This document shows positions 51,036 to 64,000 of a stretch of DNA of 64,000 nt, piece after piece. The translations under genes were made by a program, and so were the position numbers. The DNA lies in assembly GCA_026261815.1 (NCBI GenBank), contig JAMPIT010000417.1, forward strand, positions 4,683,501 to 4,747,500, in the 5' to 3' direction. Under the pieces are notes generated by a model. It was not told where the DNA came from. It did no database searches and saw only the letters and a list, made by a program, of their open reading frames with translations. Each line of letters begins with the position of its first letter. Position 1 is the stretch's first letter. Source of the DNA: Monarcha castaneiventris obscurior (Eukaryota > Chordata > Aves > Passeriformes > Monarchidae).

Positions 51036-54000
51036 GTATTTGCATAATCAAGAAGTATAAGTGGCAGGTGAGAAGAAAATGTGAATGAGCCCCTGCTTGG
51101 TACATTTTAGGCGTGGCAAGACAGCAGCAGAAAGGAAGGTATTGTTAAAGTGAAAAGCAGTTTCTCATGCTGTAACTGAGGTAGTAATGCTTATATCAAA
51201 TGATCAACTGTCTTCAAATGTTCATCAATATTCTTTTCACAGACCTGTTCTGTCCTCCAGGGGTCCGGATGCTGCCATGGTTAATGGGTCTTTCAAGTGC
51301 TTCCATCTTGAAGGTCTCTAGCATGGAAACAGCACATCCTGGTGTCTGTGCTGTGACTGGATCACTCACCACCACAGAGACACTGACCACTCTGGAAAGA
51401 TGCATTGCTCCCACAGAGGAGCAGAAGTAGTGTGACCTAAGAATCACCCCGTTAAGGTTGCTCTCAGTATCCCAAACCAGGGTCTCTCCTTTCTGCCTTG
51501 CTATCTGCAAGCAGCACAGAGACTTGAGAGAATAAGGTACTCCACGTGTCCCCTCTCAGTGCCCAGCATGGGGCTGGCTGTAACTGCACCCTCCTCCTCC
51601 CTGCTGGCTCCCTGTCTCTGTGTGAGTGATGGGCCCTCTGATCCTGGAATGATTTTATTTCTCTTTTTGCCCATACCCATGCTCTGGAGGCAGGTCTGCC
51701 TCAAGCACAACACTGCTGCTCCCAGGGAAAAGTGCCTGCCTCATTGCATGTGCCGCAGGCATTCCCTTTTAAAAAGAACAAATATCCTACGCAAAAGGAG
51801 AACAGAGGGAACCCACCAGGCACCCTCTCTGTCAGAGTGGTGATGAAGAAAGACTTAAACAACACAAGCAAATGGATTAGCACTTTGCCTGGGGGCCCTG
51901 TTCGAAGGTTTCTGTTTGGTCTCTGAGTCCTGAGACTGGTATTTCAGTGGAGTCCTTCTTGGCTAGTCTAGCTTTGTGATCTAGGACAATAAAACCCTTC
52001 TTCTTTTAACAATAAAGATAACTGCATCCAGGACATTTCGAACTTAAGAAACTGCTTTACCAGCATTTAAAAAAATAGGGTGGGATTCTTTCTTTGGCCA
52101 TTTCTATGGAAATGAGGCGGTCTGTGTGTCTGCTTGTCCTGTCTCCCCTTCTAAATGATCAGACACACCTGACAGTAGGGCAGTGGTCTCTAAGGTACTA
52201 GGGTGCTACTGGTTTTGTGAGACTATGTGTTGGGTAGATGGGAGAAGTCCCAAAATTTCATCATCAGCTTTTTATGCCAGGGGTACTGTAGTCCTGCTCA
52301 TAGCATGCCCTCACACCCTTGCTGGGACCCTCAAGCTCTCCAGGAGCTTTGAAGCTGCTCCTTGTTCCTTGCCTGTTGTTGTTAATGGTACTCATGTTCT
52401 CCGACTCAATTCAGTGCCACCTTCTTGGAAATTCATGCAGGGTTGTTTACTTCAGTTTGGGCTGGGTTTATCTGAATGCCTGTCCTTATGCTGGGAATCC
52501 ATCAAGCATGCAAACCCTAAGCTCCTGAAGTAGTTGGCTTCTATTTCTAGCTGTGACGATCAGCCAAAGGCTTGGCGCTGCTTTGTTTATGTTTAATATA
52601 TTTAATCTGTCTCCGTGAATTTCTCTGTGACAGACAGACGTCACGGATGGGCAACATGTGTGGGAGGGGACTCTGTTTCTGGACAGCACTATCCTCCTCT
52701 GCTTCTCCCCAAGATCCACCACCCACTTAGAGAAATCCCAGGGAACCCATTATCCAGATCACTGACAAAAGCAGCAAAAGCTCCCACTAAGAACAAGGAG
52801 GAGGGGACTGGAAAGAAAGGCAAAGTTATCTGCCCTAAAATGCTCCCAGATGGAGAGTGGAGACACTGGGGTCCTGAGCTTGGACCCAGGGTACAGAGAC
52901 CTCCGTTTGCTTCTTCACTGGTCATGGAGCTGCTATTGGCAACTGCTTTGTTCTGTCACTTGGGCCTGGTTGTGCATGTTCCCCCTGCTCCTCTCCCCAG
53001 CAGCTGGGCCCCTCTGTGTGAAGCTTCCCTGCCTGTGGCACCCTCCTGCAGACTCTTCTCCAGGGCCAGAGAGGGCCTGGAGCAGGTGGGAGGTGGCAGT
53101 GCTGTATCTGTTGTGAAGGGGACAGGCAGCCTGGAGTACAGGATGAGGCCGGTGCCATAGTGTGTCCCACTGGCCAAGTGGGGCAAACATAGAGAGGAGA
53201 GGAAGTAGAGTGGCAAGGGGGGAGCTGAGGCTGGCTGTGGATTGGTTTATGACTGCTGTTGTTCAATCCTGTGGCTGAAGCATGGTGGGCGGGTGCAGAG
53301 TGAGAAGCCTGACCTCTCTCCTGCCCAGGGTTGCTGTTCCTGTGTTATGCTGTGCTTCCTGCAGCATTGGAAGCCCAGTCCTGGAGCCAGCACAAGTCAT
53401 AGACTCAACTTCACATGAACACCAGCAGCCCTGCACAAAGAAAAGGGCTGGAGGTACACCCTGGGTGTCCCTCTGCCTTTTGATTCAGTTTCTGGAAAGC
53501 AAGGCCGATTAGGTAGAAGAAACACATGCTGAGGGGACACACAGGCGTGCAGCTATTGTGAGAGAAGCTGGGGTGCCTGAGTGAGTAGTGATGGAGGGCA
53601 CAGGGGACTTGCAGTGTGACAGGTGAGGCAGGCCCCCTCATACGACAGGTCATGGGCACATCTGTCCCGGAGGCTGGGCGGATGAGCTGGTGCCCGTGGC
53701 TGGAATTAGCACTCCTGCCTTGCTCAGAGCTACTGATCCAGACGTTCACCTAGTTTTGTATTTGCTGTAAACACAAGGCTCTGCTGGGGCTGTTCTTCCT
53801 TCCATCCTGGGAACGTAGTTTGCCCTAGCCTGAGGAACAGTCCTGTTGCTGCTTGCAGCCATCAGTGTCTTGCTTACAGCTTCTTTCCCTCCTGTACCTG
53901 GGAGACCTTGATACACTGATTCAGATGTAGCTGGAATTCAGCTATTTAACTGGAATCCATGTCTTCTGCTACCTGTTCAGGCCCTCAAGCATATGTTGTT

Positions 54001-56927
54001 ACTTCATTCCTATTTAGCAACCTAATTTCCTAAAAAATCACAGCCTGCTGAACTCCAGCGCAGTTTGGGCACATATGTATGGGTTAGCTTATGGCAGTCA
54101 TACCAATATGATGGCTGTCAAGAAAGTCCCTGTGCACTTTTCCCTCATCTCCTGAGACAATTTTCTCCATTGCAACTGTGGGACATCAGCTTGGGTGGGG
54201 CATTTCACGTTACCACAGGAATAGTTGCAGAAGTGCAGAAGAAACACTTCCTGGGGCCCAGAAACTTTTCAGGGAGCTCACACGATTTGGCAGAATGAAG
54301 GACAGCCACCAGGCAGGCAGGGATAGGCAGGAAGCAGCTTCAGCAGCAAGACATCAGGAACCTTTTTCTCAAGATCAGCTGAAGGTTAACTTTGTGCCTC
54401 AGTGCTGTGTTGCATGGAGGAGGCAGAAACTTGAGCTGAGATTTCAGGTGATTGCTGTCAGGCAGGAGAGAAGGAGCTATAGCCAAGCTCTCAGCTGCCA
54501 TGCCATCCTTGTAGATCTCTCTTCAGTGGCAGTACAGAGCTCCTCAGAGCACTCCTGCTGCTGTTTTACTGATGGTGTTCCTTTCTTGAAGTGCACACCC
54601 AGTGTGATAAATTATTTTCTTATGCTCTTACTTACTCAAGATCTCCCTAGATAAGGTAATGACAGAGGTTTCTGTTTAGCAATCCAGTGCCTGCAATAGT
54701 GGATAGGGGCCATCTAACATCGTTAGAGTGATAGCACAGAGAGCCCAGAGAGATCAGATAATGCAGAAGAGCTCCAGGGGCTGAAAAAGAGAGTGAACTT
54801 GGGACACCTGCGTGTCATCTGTCATCATCGAGCCCAAGGCTTGGGAAGGGCAGGCAGTGATAACAGGATCCTTGGCAGAGGGAGGTGCCCCTGCCAGACA
54901 GGCCTCTTCTCCTATGGAGGGGTGAGGACAAGCACATAACCACACATCTCTCCCTTCTGGGGCTTGTACAGCACGAACAGGATCTTAATCCTAACGAGGT
55001 CCCTGGGCGACTTTAATGAAATGACTGACTGCAGTCCTTAATGCTCATTTCAGGTATACACTCAGGTCTCAAATAGACAAGGGTCTTTTTAGGAGCTAGT
55101 GAATATATTTTATTTGTTGTGTAGCATTGCTATTTTATTTACTGGATCTTCCAGCAGGCTCACTGGTTCCTCCTCCAGTTCACCAGTGAAGTGGTCATCA
55201 AGAAAGACAGACACCTAACTCAAAGAGCTGAAGTGACAGACATGCTTGGCCAAGTAACACAGGGGAAGCTGTGTTCTACAGATGAGTACAGATGTTTGGT
55301 ATATAATATTTGCACAGCAGAGATTAGCATTCAGTGTCTGATGTATGAAAATGTATGGTATTAAACAACATTGTCACTAATGTTAGGCTTTGCCAGCCAG
55401 CAGGGTTGTACCTGCTTGTGTACCCAATATGTGACTCATGCAGTGTATTTTCTTGATAAATATACAGTAACATTTTCCAGTGAAGCCGCAGCTGTAGGTG
55501 GGAAAAGAAGTGAAAAGAAATCCCAAATAATACAATTCAGTTGGTGCCAGGAAGTATTGTGAGCAGATCCTATTACTGGAACAGAGTGGAAAAAAACATT
55601 AGTTAAAGAACAGGAAGGATGAAAGTGTCTTTGTTGACAAAAGTCTTTAAAGAAAGATTCTACTGTGGAAAATAGTAGAATGCAACTTCTATGATTGATA
55701 CATGTTGTAAGTCATGTGTGTGTTCTGATGGGATTTCTGACACCTGTATCAAGTCTTAAAATGACATCCTTTATCGTGTGGGCAGACAAAAAAGGGCAGA
55801 TAATTTCAGCTGAGGAGACCCCAACCAGCTTTGTCCGAGCAAATGAGGGGGAATGATGAATCCAAAACTGTCACCTCATGCCCACAGCACTGGAGTCTTG
55901 CTCTTTTTCTTGTACACCTGTTCTGGTTTTCCTCCCAGTGCCTGGCTAAAAGGATCATGAGACAAAATGGAAAGAGCTCTGAAAGAAACTTATTACCAAG
56001 CAGACAGCTGCCCAAGATGCAGAACGACTTGAGATGGATTTGAATAAAGAGTTTTCCATACTGAGAACATCATAAGAAGTCTTTATACTGCCTTCTCATA
56101 CTCCATTTTTTAGTGATTATTGTTGCAATATTGAAGTAACAGAGGGCAAAGTGAGACACCATAGAAAGGAAAGGTTATTTCAAACCACACTGATTTCACT
56201 CGCTCAGACTAACACTCTCATAACCACATATTCATAGGCACCAGTAGGCATTTGTTCATACAATTCAGTTTTCTTGCAATCACATAGAAGATTCAATACA
56301 TAGGCTTTGGAGTTCTCATTATGTCTCCTGTGTTTCTCTTAGTTTGGCCAGCACATGCTCATTTTAGATGCATCTTTTGCATCCTGCAGGAGTTGGCAAT
56401 AACTGTTGTCTTTTGTGCCTCCATCTTTTCCCACCTCTGAGTATCATTAGAACCCATCTGCCTTTGTCTCCTCATCTAAGTATCTTAGAGATCAGTCTTG
56501 TTCTTTATCTCAGCACCATCATCTCCAGAGATCTATTTTCTTTTCTTTTATTAAGTCTTAGGTGTACTCTGTCCCTTGTTTTAGGACTTACCTGGTTTTA
56601 AACTGACATTTATTTTTTCCTCCAGTCTGGGTATCCAGAGGATCTGTGTCAACATGCTGGGATCTTAATGATCTGCTAATCCAGCTGCCATCAATATGTG
56701 CTGTTCTTGTAGCCCTTCTTATGCCTTTCTTCCCAGTGCTTCCACACCCAGATCTCTTCTTTGTTCTCCATTTATGTTTTTTAATTGTTTCTTTTATAAT
56801 TTAAAGAAAATTGGGACCACTAATGACAAAGACACCTCTGACAGAGTGGTGGCTTTTGGAGTCCAGCGCCATTTTAGGAAGACAGAAAAACTGATCTAAA
56901 AGATCTGATTTATCACATATAAATATA

Positions 56928-57045
56928 CTGAGTCAGAGAGGACCTATCAGGATCATCGAGTCCAGCTCATGGCCCTGAGCAGAAAACCCCAGGCACTACA
57001 CCACAAGCCTGAGAACATTGTCTAAACTCATCTTGAATTCTTTTT
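56928..57045 (-). mobile_element. CR1 LINE 3' fragment
   Basis: The sequence GAGAGGACCTATCAGGATCA, then TCGAGTCCAGCTCATGGCCC, then GAGAACATTGTCTAAACTC and TCTTGAATTC, matches the conserved 3' region of avian CR1 read in reverse complement. About 120 bp remain; the 3' tail repeat and the coding part are lost. Confidence 0.85.
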
Positions 57046-58647
57046 ATCTTTCCTTCTCCTTTTAAAATTCTTTCCTGCTTTATGAGAACACAAAATTTCT
57101 TGATAAAAATAATCAGTTGTCAAGTTTAATACAAATAAACAATAAATATGTATCCAAAGAGCATATAAACAGTGTGAAATAGTTACTAAGGAAGGTCATC
57201 AAGTCAAATGATTTGACTAGCATGTGATGTTAGGAACATTAATATAATTTGTAGTTATGCACAAGAAGATAAGAGTAATCAGATTTCATGATTCAATAAA
57301 TAAGAATGTCTTTCTTCTTGCCACGGACAGCATTTCACAATTAGCTGGCTATTGTGTATTTCCCTCCGCTCCCTAGCATTCCTTTGTACTCTATCTGATA
57401 TTAACAACAGAGGCCAAGACCAGGGGCTTGATGTGCCACAGAAAAAGTTATTTACTTGCTAAAGACAACATTTATGATCCTTTAGATACTGAACTGAGAT
57501 AGAACAAAGAAACATGTATAATACTACAGGGACGCTTGTAAATACTTCAGTGGCCTCCTGCATTCAAGACAGAAAGAATGTAAATGTTTCAGTCCAACCT
57601 TGGCTTCACAAGGGCTGGCAGATTTGGGATCTAACATGCTATCTAAGTATGTTGTTAAAAAAAAGAAGCATTATTGTTATTTTTTTATTTACCAGTTGGA
57701 TGAGAAGAGTGAAACCACAGCTGCTTTCTTATCTCTTTCCATGTCTGTACAGGAAATAAGGCGGGTAAATCTCATCTGATCCCAAAGAATGAATCAGGTC
57801 AGGGCATTTTTGTGTTCATGTGGTGAAGCAAGGGGGATGGGTGTGGAAAAAGAAGAGAGATTTCTGTTCCCTTTTCCCATGAGAGCACAACCCAGAAGCA
57901 TGCTCTCTTTATATAGACAAAGTTTGAACATTCTGCTTGCTCAGTTTTTCATAGGATTCTTGAAGCACAAGCAATGCAAGTTTCTTATATGGGTTATTTA
58001 ATCTCTACACAAGAGCCTCTGCCAATTTTTTCAACATCCAAGTAATATTAATATTATCCTGTCTCTTCCTTCCTTCCCAGACTGAAAGAGAAATATGCTG
58101 ATCAGTATATGTGGACATGTGTGGGTGGGTGGGGGTGAAGCCAAAGGAAGCAACAGAGTTAGCTCTTAGCCCTGAAATGTTTTCGTTGCTTTATTCAGTG
58201 AATTGAGTAACCTTGGTCTGACTTCTGTGAAACTTTAGTCTTCTCTGCTCATGAACCTTCTACTACCAGCCAAACACAGCTGTTCTGGGAAGTCCTGGCC
58301 AAAGAGAGATAGTCAGTCTTTGAGGTAACTCACTGATATCCCATGGAGTGTGCTGAGTATTGGAGTTGAAGGCTTGAGCCAGGCTCACTATTTTCCAAGA
58401 AGCAGAACTGGAGAGGAGTGAGCTCCCATTAGGCTGTACTGCTGACTCCAAATGCTCCTGTATTCATAGCCAGACTGAGATTTTTCTAGGACACTGGGCT
58501 TTGTTTTGAAGCTTGATGGATTACAAGGAGTAACTTTGAGGATCACAGCTGCACAGAGATTGTGTCTGGACACTAATCTCTGAATTTCAGTAGATTAAAC
58601 ATTTACCACCGCCAACATAATATAGTGGCTAAAAAATATCCCAATTT

Positions 58648-58695
58648 ACCAACCAACCAACCAACCAACCAACCAACCAACCAACCAACCAACCA
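58648..58695 (+). repeat. (CCAA)12 tetranucleotide microsatellite
   Basis: Twelve uninterrupted ACCA/CCAA units end at a CCAG variant. The array is likely length-polymorphic. Confidence 0.97.
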
Positions 58696-61600
58696 GCCAA
58701 ACCTCACAGCTCACCACCTGTAAACTTCTCTCTATGGTCATGATTAATGTGGAGACAGGCCCAAATTCTGTAAGTCAGTGCAAGTGGAAGAAGAATTATC
58801 CTCTCACCCTCTGAATTTGTTCAAGTAGGAAGGATCTGGGCCTTTTTATGGTGTTTATTTTCAGTCCTGCTCCTTAGCCCTGGGATACTGAGCAACCATT
58901 TGTCCAAGAGCCCAAAGTGACATCCTTCAGGTTAGACATGCAGGTGTAGTCCAGATCCTTGGGCAGGAGAAAGTTGCTGGAATTTATTACGTAAGATGGA
59001 AAAGGAAGCATCCAAAGTGCCCAGAATGTTGGAGGAAGCATGAAAGCAAATAGCTATGAGATGGTGTGGGAACCTTCCCCAGCCACAGAAGACTGACGCT
59101 GTCTGTGAACTTCAGATGATGCTTTTTGCAACAGCCCTAGGACTGCACATAGATGCACATTATTAGAACCAATATGTATTTTCACACTGGAAACTTTTAT
59201 TTTTGCAGAAAGTTGTAATGCTTGGGGCAAAATTTTTCTCAGGGGAAAGATCAAGACAGATTTCAAAGATATGTGTTTAAAATATTTTTGAGGAAAAAAA
59301 CACCACTTATTTGTTATGAAGTTACTCTTTTTTCCCCATTCCATCATGGAAATGGAAATTAGTCATTTCAGTTATTTTGAAAAAATTTGTTTGATTGATT
59401 TGAAACTAGATTTTCCTGCTTATGTGATCCCTTTCTCTTTTAATGTTTGGAAATTTTTAAATCTAGTTTTGAAATGGTTTTTTCCCAGGTTGAACTAGCA
59501 GTTGAACTAGTTTTAGTTTTAATTTTGTGTAGCTGAGTGAGTTTGCTGCCAGAGCTAACACACACTGAGATATGTATATCAAGTCCTTTAAATGTCTGAA
59601 ATGTGTTCTGTTTATTTTTATTTCATAGTCTTTTGACTGGCTTCTGTGTTTAAAAAACTTCTCCCTTTCTAAAGCTTAGTGTCAGCATGCTAGTTTTCAG
59701 CACGATTTATTCCATGAGGTTGTTGACTTTAATTATATTGTGGACACTCAAACACTCTTACTTAGTGGCTCAATTATTCTTGCTTGTTGGATCAGTTCCT
59801 AGGTATTACTTAGGACTAAATGGAAAAGTAAAAATAAAGTCTTGTTTTCTCATGTGCTGTAGAACTAGTTGTTCTAAAAAGCACTTGTTTATCATGTTGA
59901 GAAATCTCTTCGTAAGCCATAGACCATGTGGTGGTTGACTAACTGACATCCTGAAACACAGGAGCAAGCTTGAAAAGGACTGTCCAGATTGGTGAGCCCA
60001 GTTACTCTGGGCAGCCTGGGTTTGGAAACCCTGCTCTGTTGCAGTGCTGATAGGGTTTAGTCCCTTACTGGAGTGCTCAGCAACTCTGCTGAAGCCTTTC
60101 TAGCATGAGCTGGGCACTCAGTGAGGGAGACATAGCTGTGGATCATGGCTTTAAAGACACAGAGGCTGGAAACGGGACTTCTCCTAATCATGAGAGATGT
60201 GGACTGTGAAACAGCCCCTGGGGGGTACTGCAAACAAAACCTAACTGCTAGCCCATTGTCCTGCTGGAAAAGCCTTGAGCTCAATGCAGGGATGGTGGGC
60301 CTCAGCAACTCCCACAGGCTATGGTGAAAAGGTCTGTCCTTTTGGGTGTGAGTGCAAATCACATTGTCTTTTTAGTCCTCATCTATAGCACTTCCCACCA
60401 GAATTATTCTTCCACAAACAGGGGTGACCTGGGCCATACAGAGGAATCCTGCTGAGGTCTCCCTGCTAATTGACAGGTGCCCATCTCTGCTGGCACATTC
60501 TCAGTAGACATCTCAGAATCAGTATTCTGTCATCATCTTTATGATTGCTGGTTCATAGTTCTTCTTTTTGTTCCCCATTTACTTCAAGCTCATGAGCTTT
60601 CAATTTACAGCAGGATTCTTACTGCTAATCCTGATGGCAGACCTTGCCTTTGCCCTATTGCATATTATCCTGTTTCTGTTACTAAAGCTTTAAAGGTCAT
60701 CCTTTTCCTCCTGTATGGGCTATCAGACCTCCTTTTCACTGCTGTTGCTTTCTTGCTTTGTGTTATTGACGAAATTCCTCAACAAGCATTCCTTTTCAAA
60801 GCTAGTTATTAAGAGAAGTAAAGTAAAACTAGTCCCAAGAGAAATTCAATTGGCAATTTCTCATCATTTCTCCTTTCCACTGCTTAAGCTTTTGCCCCAT
60901 TTGTCCATCTTTGCTGCTTTGGTTTTAATACCCATTTTCTCCTACTTAACTAAGAGTTTGCCAGATGGTACTGAGGCCAATGATTTACCAGTATTTACAC
61001 AGATGAGGGTGACCAGGTCTTCTGAGTCCTGATTTCTTTCAGTGTTCAGAATGTCATAGAAAGCTTAGATGACCCTGAAGGGTGGTAGACAAGGACAAGA
61101 AATGCCCTCCTGTTTGCACTGCTTTTCAAAAGTGGGTCCTGACCATGTGCCCTGTGCCTTAAGGACAGCTCAAAATTGGTGTTCTCAGGTTCCAATGACC
61201 AACAGCTGCTTGTACAAGGAACAAGATCATGGTACCTCATTGCCACAGATAAGTCTGAACTTTCCCCAAACTCATAGAGCACTTTAGGAGCTAAAGATAA
61301 AACCCTTGGACAGGAGACACTCACTGTTCTCTGTCTAAACAGTAGTGGTTCTTCATCTCCATGGATCTGCTATCATTTTCATTTTGGGCCAGAAGCCCAA
61401 AGCCCAGTCCAGCAGGCATGTGTCCTGGTCTGCCCAACACTGCTGGGGGTCTGGTGTGAACAGAGGGAGCATCTCAGGGATTTGGGTTTGTGTAAGCCAA
61501 CTCTTTGCCTCATAGGGTATGTCGCTTTTGGGGGTTTCAGAGCTGACACCTTTGTTATGTGAGTTTTCTGTCTGCCATTAAGAGGGGGGATCAGTTGTAA

Positions 61601-61961
61601 AAGCAGCATGAAATGAGATGGGAGAAGGGTCCTGTTCCCTGAGGAAGAACAGGTGCCCTGGCTAGCAGTGTAGCTTGAGATAGAGCCCAGCCAGAAAAGG
61701 AGGGGGTGAAAGAGGGGGGAGTCTTGCAACAAAGAGGGAGACTGGAGCTTGTTCTCCTATCTCTGTCCAGTCACTGCTCCCAGGCACAGAAAGGCAACCT
61801 GGATGTGGCTGTGTCCCCACTAGCCCCTGTTGTATGCTCTGGCTCTCTCCGTTTTGGCTCAGCTCTTTGATGTTGCTGGCTTCCTGGCTGTGGGCAGAAG
61901 GTGGTTCTGATGGTAGCCTGGGGGTGGACCAAGAGTGGGAGAGGGGAGGAGTCACTGATCA

Positions 61962-62066
61962 ATGCTAATAAATAAAAGGTCCCTCTTCTTCAGTCCAGGG
62001 TCCAAGACGCCAGGAGAGCTGCCCCCTGAGACAAGAGCTGCAGACTGGCAGAGAAGCAACAGCTTA
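61962..62066 (+). promoter_or_regulatory. Possible TATA promoter and non-coding first exon of an unidentified downstream gene
   Basis: AATAAATAAAAGG (61967-61979) resembles a TATA box. About 30 bp further on is purine-rich, exon-like sequence (GGTCCAAGACGCCAGGAG and onward) ending at a good donor, TTA followed by GTGAGTATG, after 62066. No ATG precedes the donor, so any exon would be 5' UTR. The next gene expected by synteny is MGP, but nothing here identifies it. The motif could also be chance. Confidence 0.3.
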
Positions 62067-63761
62067 GTGAGTATGCAGGGACTGCCTTGCTTTTCCTGGA
62101 CAGCTGCTTGTTATTATTGCCTTGCTGGTGCTTCACCGCTGTAAAGTGTTAGAAGGGTTTGCTACAGCATGTATAACATTGTGATTTTCCACCCCAGCAG
62201 CAGGCACATCAGGGCTGCTTTTCTGATGCCCCCTTTATTTGTGGGACAGCAGAGATTTCCCTGGCATTTGCAGGAGATTTGTCTTAGCCCCTTTCTGTAT
62301 TCCTAACCAGTGGGTGCTGCTAGAAAGCAGAGGGATTTGGCTCGCTGTGCTGTATGGTATGTTACCCCCAGGGCAGCCCACTGTTGTAGAGTAGGGGAGA
62401 TGTGTGCTGGGAAAGTATGGAGTGCAGGGCGAGTAGAAAAGAGTACTTTTGCAAGAGGAAGCATTCCCCGAAGGAGATTCGTTGTTACAGGGCTGTGTCA
62501 CTGGCATGTTCATTCATCCCTTGAAAAATGTATTGCCTCTGTGGTTAAAAATGAAACATTTGGGTAAAAGTGGTGTTTGTGGCTGTTCTCCTGTGGTTGG
62601 TGGCAGGGTATGCTCCAGGCATTCTGGGATCAGAGTTCTCTGAAATGGGAGCAGAGTCTTCCAGGGAGGAGAAAGCTCTGCCCTGAGTGAAGACAAATAT
62701 AGAGGATTTGGCTGGAAAGTATGTTGGAGTTTCCCACTGGGCAGCCTCACTTTCATTCCAAAGTACACCCAGCATCTTCCTCTCTGTGCCCCACTGTTTT
62801 CCCACTGGGGTCTGTCCTCCAACCTCTCCCTCAAGTTTTTCTTTCTTAGCAGCTCCTGTACAAGACATTTGGGAAACCTATGAAATCCACGTTCAACACT
62901 AATTCCAAAACTATGAGTTCTAAGAAATGAAAAAGGTCCCAGAGCAGAGAATTTCCTTAAAGAGACTGGAGTGGCAGGGCACAGAGGGGCAGCAGCAAAG
63001 TCTCAGTTCCTCTTTGACCTTGTGTCTATAGCAAACTTACGGCTTTTTCCCAAGTTTTCCTCCTCGTTTCAGACTAAGCACTGAACAGGCAAGAAGTGGA
63101 TGTGTGTGTGGGGGCATTGATGGTGCAGGACTGAGCTGCTCTCCACAGGGGGTGGGATAATGGGGAAGAAAAAGAATTCTTTCTCTTTGGTTTGAAGTTG
63201 AAGTCCCTGCTCAGCTTTTCTCCCTGAGACAGGAGGCTTCAGGAAAGGGTCATGAGTTTGGCATTGAAAGGGTAAGTTGCAAAGCCCAGAGTGATCTTTT
63301 TCCACTGAATTTCACTCCTCACTGGTGAAAGGTTAGGCTCTGGCTATCTGTCCCTGTAGTTCTTGGCTGTGTTACCTTCAATGTGGCTTCATGGCTTGGC
63401 CTCTGAAGGTGACAGCAGTGACAACAGCACAGTGGTTTGGGGAGAATGGTCTGCACCCAGAGGGCCTTCACTCTGCACCCTGTCAGTGAGAAATCCTTAT
63501 ACCTGCATATACACATGGACAAAACGTGCAGTAATTGCAGCTTGGATCAGACACAAGAATGGTTCCTGTGCCCTAGGGTCATCCCCAGGCAGCGTGTGGG
63601 GTCCCAGCCCCATCACTGCCATTATGGGAGGGCTGGCAGGCAGTGGGTACCCTCCCTCCCTCCCTACATTGCCTCTGGCACACTCCTTTCTTTTCACCCA
63701 GCAGGGATAGCCATCTCTGTAACTCCTCCTTTTTTCTTTCGCTGCTTTCTGCTGTTCCAAG
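62067..63761 (+). other. Right-hand interval, no identified gene
   Basis: If the flanking exon calls are real, this is an intron of 1.7 kb. Overlapping chance open frames occur on both strands. I see no repeat family and no conserved motif. Confidence 0.4.
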
Positions 63762-63851
63762 AGTTGGACAGTGGAACAGCCAATGTTTTGGATGTCTCTG
63801 CTGTCCATGATATTGAACCCAATCAAACTCCTTCAGGTGTTAAAAGGCAAG
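63762..63851 (+). CDS. Possible internal exon of an unidentified gene
   Basis: A strong pyrimidine tract (TTTTTTCTTTCGCTGCTTTC) and CCAAG precede 63762, and CAAG followed by GTAATT follows 63851. Two frames are open. One reads LDSGTANVLDVSAVHDIEPN and then QTPSGVKRQ, with an N-glycosylation-like NQT. The other starts at an ATG (63783), reads MFWMSLLSMILNPIKLLQVL and KGK, and ends in phase 0. I recognise neither; they do not match MGP, ART4 or the other genes I expect nearby. The splice signals are the only support, and the window ends before a partner exon can be tested. Confidence 0.25.
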
Positions 63852-64000
63852 GTAATTCTCCCTGAGACTGCTGGCCTTGGAGATCCATCCCAGGTGAAAC
63901 ACCTTGCATTGACGTGTGACTTTGGTGCCCAGTGAGGCAAGGACTGCTAGTGCTAGACCAGAGAGACATCAGTCCTGAGGGAAATGCTTACCTCTGACTT

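Larger units (their letters stand above)
45661..61961. other. Intergenic region downstream of ERP27
   Basis: In this 16.3-kb stretch I recognise two clear CR1 fragments, an AT-rich block and a CCAA array, listed separately. The longest open frames (52615-53160 and 54178-54654, plus strand) show no family similarity, have chance-like composition and no credible splice partners. In mammals the next gene in this direction is MGP; none of its conserved Gla-domain sequence is seen here. Confidence 0.6.

Noticed and set aside
52615..53160. 181-aa plus-strand open frame in intergenic DNA
   Set aside because: No recognisable family and no convincing promoter or splice partners; a minus-strand open frame covers the same bases.
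59970..60080. Possible CR1 piece (CTCTGGGCAGCCTGGGTTTG)
   Set aside because: Only a short word matches the CR1 consensus and the flanks do not.
45661..61961. Search for MGP, expected next by mammalian synteny
   Set aside because: No segment encodes the conserved Gla-domain motifs on the plus strand; the gene probably lies right of the window.

Overview
The window is nuclear DNA from a bird or closely related sauropsid. The evidence is genes split by GT-AG introns, promoters of vertebrate type, low interspersed-repeat content, and repeats that are recognisably CR1 LINE fragments. There is no bacterial, viral, plasmid or CRISPR-like content. Most long open reading frames are products of simple repeats or chance frames in introns and intergenic DNA.

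Three protein-coding genes can be reconstructed exon by exon. (1) PDE6H, the cone phosphodiesterase inhibitory gamma' subunit, lies on the minus strand at 112-1501 with three coding exons and 85 aa. (2) ARHGDIB, Rho GDP-dissociation inhibitor 2, lies on the plus strand. It has a CpG-island promoter and a non-coding first exon near 17.9-18.07 kb, five coding exons at 21619-26037, 200 aa, and a polyadenylation signal at 26606. (3) ERP27, a redox-inactive ER protein of the PDI family, lies on the plus strand at 27306-45192 with seven exons, 280 aa (271 from an internal ATG), and a polyadenylation signal at 45637. This order and orientation (PDE6H head-to-head with ARHGDIB, then ERP27 in tandem) match what I recall of human 12p12.3, so the block is a conserved syntenic segment. 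MGP would be expected next, but no MGP exon is visible.

Layout: 0-1.5 kb PDE6H; 1.5-17.6 kb intergenic, with two clusters of CRX/OTX-type homeodomain motifs, a TA-rich tract and a 194-bp TTCCC array; 17.6-26.6 kb ARHGDIB; a gap of only about 0.7 kb; 27.3-45.7 kb ERP27, whose third exon sits in a GC-rich island beside a G-rich minisatellite and a CA/TA palindrome; 45.7-61.9 kb intergenic, with two clear CR1 fragments and a CCAA array; and at the right edge a TATA-like promoter with a possible non-coding exon plus one possible exon of an unidentified gene.

The three genes do not form a pathway. PDE6H acts in cone phototransduction, ARHGDIB in cytosolic control of Rho GTPases (mainly in blood cells), and ERP27 in the ER lumen. 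I found no convincing undescribed biological system. The items most worth following are the candidate retinal regulatory clusters near PDE6H, the GC-island exon of ERP27, the changed ERp57-contact loop and C-terminal retrieval signal of ERP27, and the unidentified exon at the right end.
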